DNA from: Cladophialophora immunda
Taxonomy: Eukaryota > Ascomycota > Eurotiomycetes > Chaetothyriales > Herpotrichiellaceae
Assembly: GCF_000835495.1 (NCBI RefSeq)
Contig: NW_015622541.1
Span: 2,790,001 to 2,854,000, forward strand
Direction of reading: 5' to 3'
Length of the DNA stretch: 64,000 bases
The notes beneath the pieces were generated by a model. The model was given only the letters and a program-made list of their open reading frames with translations, was not told where the DNA came from and ran no database searches. Both the position numbers and the translations under genes were made by a program. Below are positions 34,901 through 45,430 of this stretch, one piece after another. Positions within the stretch are counted from its first letter, which is position 1. Every line of letters begins with the position of its first letter.

Positions 34901-36688
34901 AGCGGTAGTAGTTTATCTACTATCGTCCTATTAAATATATTAAGGAAGGAGTATAGGTATTCTAATAGCTTTATATAGGGGTCTATTATCTTTTTAACTA
35001 CTAGAGCTTTATCGATATTAGCTAGACTAATAGCGAACACTTATATACCCTTCTACTTATATTATTATTACGTAAGTAGAGAGAAAGCTACCGTACTTAT
35101 AAGGCTATAGTTAATCTTTAGGAGGGTCACCTTTAATTCGTTTTATATACGTATCCTCTATAGTCCTAGATATAGATAGGACTCCTTTAGGTAAAGCTAT
35201 ATATTATTCCATTTTATCTAAGGAAGTCCTAATATAATATCGTATAAGACTAAGCTTAGGATAATATATAGGAAGGTAGTTTCCTTATATCTATTAATAT
35301 CGATCTCTAATTTAGTCACTTTTAAGATTAATAAGTTTATTAATTCATTAAATCCTATAATAGGTTAAGAGAGAATCTATATATACTAAAGATTCTATCG
35401 AGAAGTAAAACGAACGTTAATAAGGTCGTATAACGAATACTTAGAATCTATAAGTATAGATATAGAATACTCTTTATTCACTATTAAAGGTACTAAGAAA
35501 GATAACTTATTTATTAAGCCTTGAAATCCTCGCTAGACTTCCTAAATCTTCGTACACTCCTAATAGCGACTTTTATTAGGAGCTACTCGTTTTTTAGATC
35601 CTCTTTACCCTCTTCTTCTATAGTTATAGCCGTAGTTACCGTACGTCCTACTTAAGGATACATTACTAGGAGTAGGGAGTATTAGTATACGAAGTGTTCT
35701 CCTAATCTATATTGAAGATAGCGTCCTACTTCCTTTCGCTTATCTAATATTTCCTTAGACACTTATTAAGTACGCTACGTATATATAACGGCCGCAGTAA
35801 TAGCGTCTAACGGCTCCCACTCTATTATATCTTCCGCTAGAGTAACCTTAATTAGCGTCGATAAGCCCTTTATTATATGGGGCTTATCCTGTCCCTTCTT
35901 TTATTAGAGGTTCTCTAAGTTAGTACTAATAGTATAAAGTAACGTATAGTACTCCTTATAGGACCTAGGGATAGGAGTTACTATAATTATATTCTATAGT
36001 TTATATAATAGATAGTTAGCTAGGAAGGTCTTCTTAACCTAGTCGTCCTAGCTAAGACCGTTAGCGTCTAGTATTATACGGTTGAATTCAGTAAGGAACA
36101 TACTAAATATCTTTATCCCTTACTATATAAAGCTAAGTTTCTAAGATACTCGCTTAGTAACTTTATAGTCTTTATACGCCGTCTATAGTTACGTAAAAAG
36201 ACCTTAAACTATTATCTAGTCTATTAAAGTGACTATATTTACTTAGGCGCTAACTTACATAAGGGCTTCTCCTCATAGTCTACTATATATATACTAAAAT
36301 CGTATAATCTTAGTATCCTTATCCTTATTAACACTAAGCTTCGCCTTTACCTATATAAGCTATAGTCGAAATTCTATCCGCTTTCCACTAAACTTAGAGA
36401 GTTTAGGGAGTTTCTAATGTTTCTAATCTAATAATTTATGTACGGCTATTAGTTCCCGTACGTTACTATTCTTCTATAATATTAACTCAGGAGTAGAGAT
36501 ACTCCCGCTATTCTACTAGTTCTAGAGTAGCTACTCTAGACCTTCTATTCGCTAGTTCTATATCTAAACTATCTAATATAACTACGCTACCTACTCTAGG
36601 GGTAGAGTTAGACCTAATATAGACGATGAATCCATTTCTATTATCAATGCGTACGGAGGAGGTACGAGAAATAGGAGATTTATCCTAA
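31954..36688 (-). pseudogene. E1 internal region: Gag-Pol remnant
   Basis: Minus-strand blocks: reverse transcriptase near 34380 (YLAYINDILIYLYRLLEEY, where YLDD became YIND); RNase H from about 34000 to 33580 (DYERETIIEVNALK, NYKIYDKEILAII, NLEYFMSVRKLTKR and SRYNFTISYVPRR); integrase further down to about 32000. Gag should lie at 35200-36500 but is too decayed for me to delimit. The order and strand place the 5' LTR on the right. No intact frame remains. Confidence 0.78.
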
Positions 36689-37104
36689 TATAAGGGTTTA
36701 GAAAGAGTTCTATAACTAGCTAGCTAATCTAGTAATAAGGAGGATAAATCTAAGGAGAGAGAAGGAAGGAATAGCTATCCTTCCTTTCTCCTTATATCCT
36801 CTAACGCGCCGTAAGGAGGTAACTATTATCCTCACCTCCTTACTCCTTTCCTTACGTACTTATTCTAGCTCCTTACCTTCCCTTACGTACTTATTCTAAC
36901 TCCTTACCTTCCCTTACGTACGGTGTCTTAGCTGTTAGGACTTTATATCCCTTACACCGTATGCGTCTTGACTAATCAGGAGGTAGTATTTCGCCTATAT
37001 ATTATATAGGTAAATCTTGACTAATTAGGAGGTAGTATTTCCTAGCGTTGGTCTTGGCGCTAGTTCGCCAGAACCGAGCCTTCTCCTGGGTTCAACCCAT
37101 CACA
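36689..37104 (-). repeat. E1 5' LTR, intact copy
   Basis: 416 bp, uninterrupted, ending CATCACA next to the target duplication CTAAC. Its middle (GGTGTCTTAGCTGTTAGGAC) shows the empty site that E2 used in the other LTR. Confidence 0.87.
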
Positions 37105-37278
37105 CTAACTTCTACGAATTAGTATTAGGGCACCGCTCCTTATGGCTCGCTTAGTGCTCTAGCGCGCTCCCTCCACTCTACCGTGGCTCCCCCATACTCG
37201 GCCAGGCCTCCTCGATACTCGATCACGTGCTAGATTAAAGCGGCCTCTCTCCCTTTCCTGAACGAAAATGGTAATGGA
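37105..37278 (-). repeat. Repeat V, copy interrupted by E1
   Basis: Inverse complement of 8647-8815, including GGAAAGGGAG, GGCCGCTTTAAT and CACGTGA blocks. The matching continuation lies left of E1 before 11899, so E1 landed inside this repeat. Confidence 0.55.
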
Positions 37279-37361
37279 TAAAGTAGAGTTCAGAGTAGTT
37301 ATAGATAACTTATAAGACTAGTATTAATTTATAGAGATATTTATCTAGTTTCTTTATTTTA

Positions 37362-37690
37362 TGTGGAATATCGCCGTTTAGACGTACGGCCTAACTAGGC
37401 CTAGCGTCTTATCACGTGACTAGTTAACGCTACTAGTCTATACTAGATCACGTGATATAGGTGGCATTAAGGGTGGCGTTACTAGTAGTGTGATTTATTA
37501 CTAATAGCGCTTAGAAATCCAACTACTAGGTGTTTCTAGTGCTATCTAGTAGTGTTTCCATTTGTCTATATAAGAGCGTTCTCTCCTCTCAGATAGTTAA
37601 CTTAATTAAGCTTCCTAACAGTCACGTACATTACCTAATGGTACGATCCTATGAGCCAATCTAACTATCATACTCTATGTCCTCCGAACA
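37362..37690 (+). repeat. LTR of family W, solo or truncated
   Basis: 329 bp with TGTGGAATATCGCC at the start and CCTCCGAACA at the end. Similar to the inverse of 30173-30459, and its right half is nearly identical to 8260-8399. Contains CTATATAAGAGCG, a likely TATA box. No clear target duplication is visible. Confidence 0.6.
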
Positions 37691-37813
37691 CTAAGCAGCT
37701 GGGGAGGTAGGCACTAGGAAGAGGCGATATTCTAAAGAATCACGCTATGTTGTAAAACGCTGTACCACCGCGATAGGGATGAGCTCGAAGTGAGATGATA
37801 GTATTAAGGGTAG

Positions 37814-38011
37814 GAGGAGATACTTAAGGTCCGAAAGAGTTATAAACGAGGTAAAAGAGTTGAATTAAAGAGCGAATTTATGTTCTTAATTGAAAAAGTA
37901 TTAGAGATAGCGCGGGAGGAGGAAGTAGGGCGACCGGTAAGAAGGCTACGCCGACGACTACGTCGGCGAGTTATTATTAAAAGCGACTCCAAGGACGGGA
38001 TAAGGTATTAG
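37814..38011 (+). pseudogene. Possible 3' end of a pogo/Fot1-type DDE transposase
   Basis: A 65-codon open stretch reads KRGKRVELKSEFMFLIEKVL then EIAREEEVGRPVRRLRRRLR. This RGK-x-EL-K ... EVLxIAREAE plus basic-tail pattern resembles the C-terminal end of fungal pogo/Fot1 (DDE_1) transposases. Nothing upstream forms the catalytic domain, so at best this is a truncated remnant. Confidence 0.35.
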
Positions 38012-38311
38012 ACTCCTTATCTAGCTCTTACGATGATGGAATTTCAGTCGTGGTGCCTCGTTAGAGAGTTTCATAATACAGGGGGTAGGATTTAGTACGT
38101 AATTAGACCATATGCGTCATTAGACCATACGGCACTCTATATATATATATATATATATATCTGTCACGCTCAGGGACTACTTCGTCATGGAATCTTGATC
38201 TAACCTGGCTGTCCTCCAATTCATGTGGCTGATGACTAGTCATTATTATTGCTTCTAGTGGTCAACGGTCCGAGATTTTGAGTGGCTGGATAGAATCTCC
38301 CTGCACGCGGG
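38012..38311. other. Spacer with AT microsatellite
   Basis: About 300 bp from the end of the repeat block to the M20 gene's stop codon. A pure (TA)n run lies at 38138-38160. The rest should contain the M20 gene's 3' UTR. Confidence 0.5.
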
Positions 38312-39687
38312 TCAGGACTGCAGAAAGTCCCAGGTGGCCGCGGCATGGACCTTCGTAACGTGTAGAAAGTCGCTGATGAGCACACATTCGTCCGCCTGAG
38401 CCACTGTTTGTCGTCAGCGCGTGCCCGTCAGAACCGTGGCAATCCACAGGGGCAGTAGGAAGTGAGCAAGAGAGGGGCCCGGGGGGGCAGAAACTTACTG
38501 GTGTTCGGGCTGCATCCATAGACGTAGGCCGGGATTCCTCGATAGCGGTAGTGTTTGCAGTCGGTGGCGCCGATCGACGGAATGGGGACCGGTCGAGGTC
38601 GATCCGACTCCGGAGCCACGAGCGCGGCGTTCTCGGCCAGGAGGCCGACCATGGGGTGATCAGGGGGCGAGAAACTGGACGGGTTGCTGTGGGCCTCGTG
38701 CACGGCCAGGTCGATCTTCGTTTCCTGATACTTGGAGATGATGGCTCTCATGCGTTCGAGAACAGGCTCTCGCGTGAGGCCGGCGGGCAGTCGAATGTCG
38801 AGTTCGGAAACACAGATCTCCGGGATCATGTTGACCTTGAGACCGCCCCTGATGGTTCCGATATTGACGGTCGGTCGACCGAGAATGGCGTGCGTGCCGG
38901 CCCCCATGATCTCGTTGGCGACGGTTTGGACCTCGTGCTTCTCAAGCTGCTCCAACAACGCCGCAGGCATGTTCACCGGCATGCTCTCGATCTCCTCGAC
39001 CACCTCCTTGATGAAGTAGGCCGAGGTGCGGACAGCCCCCTTGCTGATGTTGGTAAAGGCGCCGTGAGCCCCCTTGGTCTGCACCGTGCACGTCAAGCGT
39101 AAAGTGCCCTTCTCCGCAAACCGGATGCTGCTGCGACCACCTGGCTCGGCGCTCAGCATCACATCGCCTCCCCAGCGTCGGCCATCCTGCTCGAGCAACC
39201 ACCTGGTGCCCCATTTGCCCCCGGTTTCCTCGTCGGACACGGCGCAGAAGGCGACGCTACCACGCAGCATTTCGCGCCGGTGGTAAAGGCTGGCATACGC
39301 AATGAGCAGTGACGCCGTCCCTGACTTCATATCCACGACGCCCCGGCCATGGATTTTGCCATCTTCAATGTCACCCGACCAGGGGTCTCGAGACCATCCG
39401 TGGGCGTCGCCCACCGGAAACACGTCGATATGGCCATTGAGCACAACTCGTGGGCCTTCTCCTCGGCCGCCCTGGAAGTCACTCACAATGTTGGGACAGT
39501 CGGCTTGCGGAGTTAGGGCTTGGTAGGGAATCCCTTGCGACTCGAGATAGGAAGTGAGCACCGCGGAAGCGGCCGCCGTCGAGCCTGGTGGGTTGGGCGA
39601 CGGCGCTCGCACAAATTCTTGGAGCATGCGGATTTGAGCCTCTTTGTCGGCATCCAGAGCCTGAAGCAGGAGTTGTTTGGCATCCAT
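38312..39687 (-). CDS. Peptidase M20 family metallohydrolase (ArgE/DapE/carboxypeptidase type)
   Basis: 426 residues from exons 39687-38499 and 38403-38312, with a 95-bp GT-AG intron near the C-terminus that rejoins GCSPNTMAQADE. Zinc ligands are visible: NGHIDVFP (His, Asp), GRGVVDMKSG (bridging Asp), SDEETGG (catalytic Glu pair), LSAEPGG (acidic ligand) and GATDCKHYRYRGI (His). Family members deacylate or de-amidate N-acyl amino acids or cleave short peptides using two zinc ions in the cytosol. The exact substrate is unknown. The start codon is taken at 39687; an upstream in-frame GTG is unlikely to be used. The gene is head-to-head with the permease gene. Confidence 0.9.
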
Positions 39688-40390
39688 CTCGGCCACGGCA
39701 AATTCTATTTTTCGAGTCTCCTGTGATTACCAAGACCTCGAAATGGGTGGCGTCGGCGTGTCTGTATCGGAGAGTTGTACGTATCTACACTCCCTCTCGG
39801 GTTACGTTCTCGCTTGGCTTAAAAAGAATACGTATAGATGAGTATGAGTCACAAACCGAGGGCGTAAGACCTTCAAGGTTAGGATTGACTGTGAATTTCG
39901 ACTCTGCGGATGAAGGCGCCCAATTGAGCCCCAGAGTCTTAGTGCCATCGGGGGAGAGCGACAGCGCGTTCTCCCATGCGGCTGGGTGGAGTGTCGAGTC
40001 CCTCCAGTCGACGAAGAGGGTAGGCCATCCCTAGACAAACTCACAGACTCATACGACCAGCTCTTGGGCTTTGAAATCTCGGGCCACGAGAGAGTTCGAA
40101 CTTGATGGACGCCGGTGGTGTGGCCTCGATACGAGTGCATCCCACTTCCGCTCTCTGGTTCAGCCTTGGACCTTTCACGGCACCACAATCTGGGGCGTGA
40201 AAACCCGCGCTTCCACATCGCTGTATCATGGGGGCTTGTCGCCAAACGGACTCAATGCACGGGGACCATCATTCAAGGGGTATGCCTTGTTTTCCGATGG
40301 TACAAGACATGGGCTGTGTGTATATATATATGCACGTCTTTTCTCGACGCCACATCACGGGTGCTTCTCTTTTCTGCAGAGAGAGCCGCA
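39688..40390. promoter_or_regulatory. Divergent promoter region, M20 hydrolase / permease
   Basis: 703 bp between two start codons facing away from each other. It has a short TATATATATATG run near 40320 on the permease side. I find no unambiguous regulator site. Several small open frames here have no family resemblance. Confidence 0.45.
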
Positions 40391-42361
40391 ATGTCTACCA
40401 CCAAGAACCATCATATGCTGAACAAGCAAGGAAATCCGGCGCCTCTCGGGCCAGATGACATGGAAATCTCGACCAAGACTGACACGAAACTATCTCAGAT
40501 TGTGGAAGGGGAGACGATTGAGGGTGAGATTCTCCCAATGTACCCCCTTGGTCGCAAACACATTGCCTTATAATAACCACTGCTCAACGCTGGTGAGAAT
40601 GTTACTGACGACTATCTATTCCCCCCAGTGTCGCAGCCTGACGAGCCTGACATCAAGCGACTTGTACGCAAAATCGATAAGCGCATCATACCGCTGCTGT
40701 GGGTGACATATGGTATTCAACTGATCGATAAGTCTGGCATTGGCACCTACGCTACCTTCGGCCTCAGGAGCGACCTTCATTTGGTCGGCCAGCAGTACGC
40801 TTGGCTGACCACCGCGTTCTATCTGTCCTACATGGTCTTCCAGCTACCCTTGACAACCATGATCCAGCGCCTGCCCATGGGCCGCACTCTGTCCATTCTC
40901 ATCATCCTCTGGGGTGTGGTGACCATCTGCGTCGGCTTCGCACAGAACTTCGCTCAGATTTTGGCCATGCGCATCTTGCTGGGGATGCTGGAGAGCTGCG
41001 TCAGCAGTGGCTTCATCCTGACCATCGGAAGTTGGTACACGACGCGTGAGCACGCCTCGCGCTCCTTGGCCTTCACGACCGGGGATTCGGGCGTGCTCAT
41101 CCTCGCCAATTTCATCATGTACGGCTTTGGCTCCATTACCTTCTCACATCCGGACCTGGAGGTGTGGCGGTACATGGCATATGTCAGCAAGCCCACGCTG
41201 CCCAACTTTGGCTCTAGAACCGATTTGCTGATTTGTGACAACAACACAGTTCTTCGGCGGCCTCACCGTTGGTCTCGGTGTCACCGGTCTATTCCTCCTC
41301 GGCACCCCGTCCGAGGTGCGATGGCTGACTACGGCGGAGAAGGAGCTTGCCATCTCGCGCATCCTTTCCAACCAGACCGGCCACGATGAGACCGGCAAAC
41401 AGTGGAATTGGAAGCAGACCTGGGAGGCTGTCACTGACCCGGTGGTAAGAATTCGTTAGCCCGCAGAAGTTTCATTTCCATCTCGAGTTAAAGGAAATGT
41501 AGCTCGTTAAGACTAATTTTCGACAGCTGTACTTCCATTCCTTCAATGCCTTCCTAAGTGCTGTCCCAAATGGGGGTCTGACGGCTTTTGGCTCTCTCAT
41601 CAACGTCAGCTTGGGTTTCAGTAAGTGGTCCCCCGAGCGTGAAAACGGTCCACGCAAAGAACACAAAACATGCGCTTTGCTGCTGATGATTTTGGGACGA
41701 CCAGGTAATCTCCAGACCATCCTGCTCGGCATTCCGCGATACAGCCTGATCGTCATCCTCCTCGGGCTCGTGGCGTTTGTCACCACCAAGGTCCCCGGCA
41801 TGAGACTCTATTGCATAATGGCCGCCACGGTGTCGCCCTTCTGCGGTCTCATGCTGATGTCCCTGCTTCCGCAGAGCGACGCATACCAATGGCCGCGGTG
41901 GGGCGGGTACTTCATGACGCTCACCTTCACCATCGCCTTCTACGTCTCCTGGACGCTGCTGCCGTCCAACATTGCGGGCCGCACCAAGCGGACTCTCGTC
42001 GCCTCGGGCACGTTTGTGGGGTATTGCGTCGGCAACATCGTGGGCTCGCAGATCTTCCGCGCCGGGGATGGGCCCCGCTACATCCACGGCACCATCGGCT
42101 GCGCGGTATGCATTGGCGCTCAACTCGTCAACGCGGCGGTCTGGCGAACAACCCTTGCGCTGCGCAATCGTCGACGGATGAGGCACATACACGAGCTGGC
42201 CATCTCCGACGACGAGCGAGTATCACGCGGCAAAGAGCTCGGTGAACAAGACTGCACAGACAAGGAGAATCCATACGTAAGCCCCACCCCCCCCCGGGGA
42301 ACACAACGTTGCACGAGGAGGGAGTTATACTAAAGCATCACAGTTCTTGTACACGCTTTGA
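40391..42361 (+). CDS. MFS permease, anion:cation symporter (Dal5/allantoate permease-like)
   Basis: 521 residues from six exons: 40391-40523, 40629-41182, 41250-41444, 41527-41620, 41705-42276 and 42344-42361. After a 45-residue cytosolic head comes LVRKIDKRIIPLLW and LIDKSGIGTYATFGL, the usual start of this family, then about 12 hydrophobic segments, the RILLGMLESCVSSGF helix and a C-terminal ENPYFLYTL like the NPxFRY(V/I) end of Dal5 relatives. The last exon holds only five codons plus stop. The donor at 41183 (GTCAGC) is weak. Family members import carboxylates, ureides, vitamins or small peptides with protons across the plasma membrane. The M20 hydrolase next door suggests a linked N-acyl or peptide-like substrate, which is inference. 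Confidence 0.9.
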
Positions 42362-42563
42362 CTGGGGTTGGTCTTGTAGATGAGGCATTCCAGGCCTTTT
42401 GCTCGAGCTGGAGTGAAATGGCTGGTATCGAAACATGGACGCTGCAAAAGTGAAAGGTCTCGACAACAGAGGCTCCAACGAGTTAAACTTTGCAATTGTA
42501 TTCACTGGCTTTTTCCCAGATATACATATATATACACGTGATCAGTCAAATGTCAACCATACT

Positions 42564-44731
42564 TCACGCTGCCATGCCACGCTTGATGAGCTCTTTGTTC
42601 AATCGTTGGAACAGCTCCGTATACACATCCAGAAGGCCGGACATTCCCGGCCAGCGATCGGCGCACCAACGCAGTAGCATCAAGCAAACGGGCGACATGT
42701 CGATGAAGGAGCCATAGTCAAGGATCTGCTGCGGAGTCTGGTGCGGGTCTACACCTTCGACCGGCGTGCCCTCTTCATGCCACCGACGAAAGCACCACAC
42801 CTTGCGTACTCGTCCGTCCAGAGCAATCAGGACGTGGCCCACAAGCGTGCTGGCCGCCAGCCACATGTACTGTGCAGACAGAAAGGTGAGCGGGTATGAG
42901 CCTAGTAGAGACCCGTCGTGTGCTCGGATTAGACGCTGGTACGCATGTAGTAGCTCACATGCCGCCCAAAAGCTATCCGCTACGATGATACATTCCTCGG
43001 GCGACACGTCACCTGGACGGGTCTGTCCCTGTGTGGTGGCGCCCGAGTCGAGCCCGCCACTTTCCACTTGTGTACTCCGAAGGGCTTGGAGCAATAAAGG
43101 CTGAAAAAGAAAGCAGATTGTCTGGTTGTAGCCTTGGACACAGGTTATGGTCGAGAAGCCGGCAAAATCATCGCTCACAGCCAGGTCGCGGCGCCACGCC
43201 CGGATCGCGGCATATTGTTCGCATAGCCATGGCGCCTCCATCACGAATGCAGGCGTGACGGAGGGCACATACATGGCACGGTAAATCATGGAGCGAAGAT
43301 AGACCAGTCGATAGTGATGGACGAACGCTACAGCCTGTAAATGTGTCTGCTCGGTATCCTGAAGCGCTTCACCTTCAGCAAGATTGCCTTGGCACACGCC
43401 ACTATTGGCACTGTTTGTGCAAGGGGCAAAGGGCATGTTGGAGGCAGGCAATGATGGTCCTGAAGATATTGTAGACATCTCAGGCGTACAGGCTGTTGGG
43501 TAGCTGACGGTAATTATGGATTCTGGAAGGTCGGATGCTCGCCCAAACATTTGACCCATGATGCGCTCGAGAGCATAAAGTGCCCAAAATGTCAAGTGCC
43601 GTGGCTGCCGACGTAGGTTGGAAGTGGCTATATTTGCAGGAGGGATTGCTGAAGCAGTTTCGCTTTCCACCGATGTGTTTTGTGCATGGAGATCGTCTTT
43701 ATGGTATCCAAGTTCCAGGGCTAGACGACAAGCATAGTCGAGGAGCCGCCAGATTTCCCCTTTGCGTGGATAGAAGAGACAAAATATGATCAGTAGCAGC
43801 AAGGCTTGGAGTGACGCAGGCGATGCCTCAGACGTTACTTCCTCGACACAGCCTAGCGCGTCTTTGTAATATGCCAGACTCTCAGCGACGCGAGAAGGGC
43901 GATGACGCGCTTGCGTGGCACATGCTGCCGCACACATAAGCGAGATGCGGAAGAACCGGTGAGCTGTGTCGGATTTAAGGGTTTTGCTCGAAAATTGAAC
44001 CCGACTTCGTACTTCTAGATAGTCTTGCAGGTCATCGAAGACGGTGGTTTCGTCGACAAGCACATAAATGGTGTTGAGTGTGCGCATGTAGAAGCTGACA
44101 AGCTGTGATACGTCTGCCTCAGGTGCAGGTGCCATCTCCCGGTCTAGAATATCAATATCAGGCGGGTCAGGTCTACATGACTCTGAGAATGCGTCTATTG
44201 GCTTCGACAACTTCTTTAGACTCGCGTGTTGCAAAATCTGAACGACAGGTGCAAATACAGAGCTGGCACCCCAATACCGAGTCTTTGGCTCCGGTGCCAT
44301 GAATGGGATGATGACATCGAAAGAGAAGTGACCCGAGTCTGACGGTGGCTGGTTGGATATTGGATCTGGCAGAATGGTCTCGATGGGTTCTGAAGAGAAG
44401 GAACCGTCTATGGGATGATTGTTGGTGGCGCTGTTAGAGGGCTGCTGTGCAGCGGTTTGCAGCCTTTCAAGCCGAGCCAATAGTGATTGGATGTGGCTGT
44501 AGTTGCAATTTAGCTGCTATTTGCTGCTCCGATAGGATGGCCAGGAGGAAATGATCAGGGAGCTCCTCACCTTCGCGAGATGACCTGTCCCGACGCATCA
44601 TCAATGAAGTCACAATCCTGGTCAGCCTTCTCACACCTTCGACAGCGCGGCAAATGTGTGTCGCATCTCTTTCGCAGGCGCCGACAGCGGCGGCATGATG
44701 GAAGGTGCCGTTGAACAGTCTCGGGATTCAT
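42564..44731 (-). CDS. Zn2Cys6 transcription factor with fungal-specific activator domain (I)
   Basis: 697 residues from exons 44731-44571 and 44496-42564. The first exon carries the binuclear cluster, CRRCRRLRKRC then CRRCEKADQDC, with standard spacing Cys-x2-Cys-x6-Cys-x6-Cys-x2-Cys-x6-Cys. The 74-bp intron ends at CTACAG and joins in frame to a short leucine-rich helix (SHIQSLLARLERLQ) that would serve as dimerisation coiled coil. The rest is a middle homology region with RHLTFWALYALERIMGQMFG, typical of fungal regulators. It acts in the nucleus as a DNA-binding regulator. It lies tail-to-tail with the permease gene, 202 bp apart, so control of the neighbouring catabolic genes is plausible but unproven. 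Confidence 0.9.
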
Positions 44732-45430
44732 CGCTGGGGCGACTACGCCGCTGCGCAAGATTACTCCATAGAATTGGATGAAAGAATGAGCGGCGTTGGA
44801 GGTTGCAGCAGAATAATGACGATAAGACGAACTTTTGTCTGACGGGTTGATTTGTGACTCTCGACCGCCCCTGGAAGGAGGCCCACAACCGTGTCTAAGG
44901 ATGAAGTGACGATTGGAAGTCTAAATCGACCCCGTGTGCGCGCGGAAAGGCTCGCGAAGCTACTATATGCTACACTATATGCTACATATTCAGAAGATCG
45001 CTTGGATGCTTCAGATTCTACCAGTTCTCCACCACATCACAATCTCGTCGATAATATGTCCGGTGTAGTGGGACGCCGACCCCTTATCTCCTTTGGTTTG
45101 ACAATCACTCCCAGTCATTGCATATAGATACAATGATTTGTGCCACAGCTGGGTCGCAAGGATGGACTTCTACGCATAGAATATCTGAGAGTCAGTGGCT
45201 GTCCTGTTTACTACAGCATGGTGTCAAGAGAGCATATCTGCACGGCCGATGCGATTGCTTACACGCTTGCCAACCATATTCTTTGTGACGTTGTCTGCGC
45301 ATCGAAAGATTCTCCCTTCGACGAAAAATTACAGCTCAGATGGGCACCAAACAAGCGGAGTAGTTTTCAAGAAGAGAATTTCATGGATACACCAATTACC
45401 TCAGAGAGTCTGTAACTCGCCATGACAGGT
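44732..45430. other. Spacer between the two regulator genes, no gene seen
   Basis: About 700 bp holding the promoter of regulator I and the 3' UTR of regulator II. Small open frames (for example 45140-45415) have no recognisable features. Confidence 0.5.

Larger units (their letters stand above)
11899..37104 (-). mobile_element. Element E1: Ty3/gypsy-type LTR retrotransposon, outermost of the nest
   Basis: Bounded by a perfect 5-bp target duplication, CTAAC at 11894-11898 and 37105-37109. LTR ends are TGTGA...TCACA. The right, intact LTR (36689-37104) is the 5' LTR because coding is on the minus strand. The 3' LTR is split into 11899-12141 and 31776-31953 by element E2. The remaining internal part is 31954-36688. 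A C-run on the plus strand at about 31951-31963 is the polypurine tract beside the 3' LTR on the coding strand. Everything is RIP-degraded and no frame is intact. Confidence 0.88.

Noticed and set aside
11400..38000. Centromere or subtelomere
   Set aside because: AT-rich decayed repeats could suggest it, but everything identifiable is nested LTR elements with normal genes on both sides; there are no telomere repeats or satellite array.
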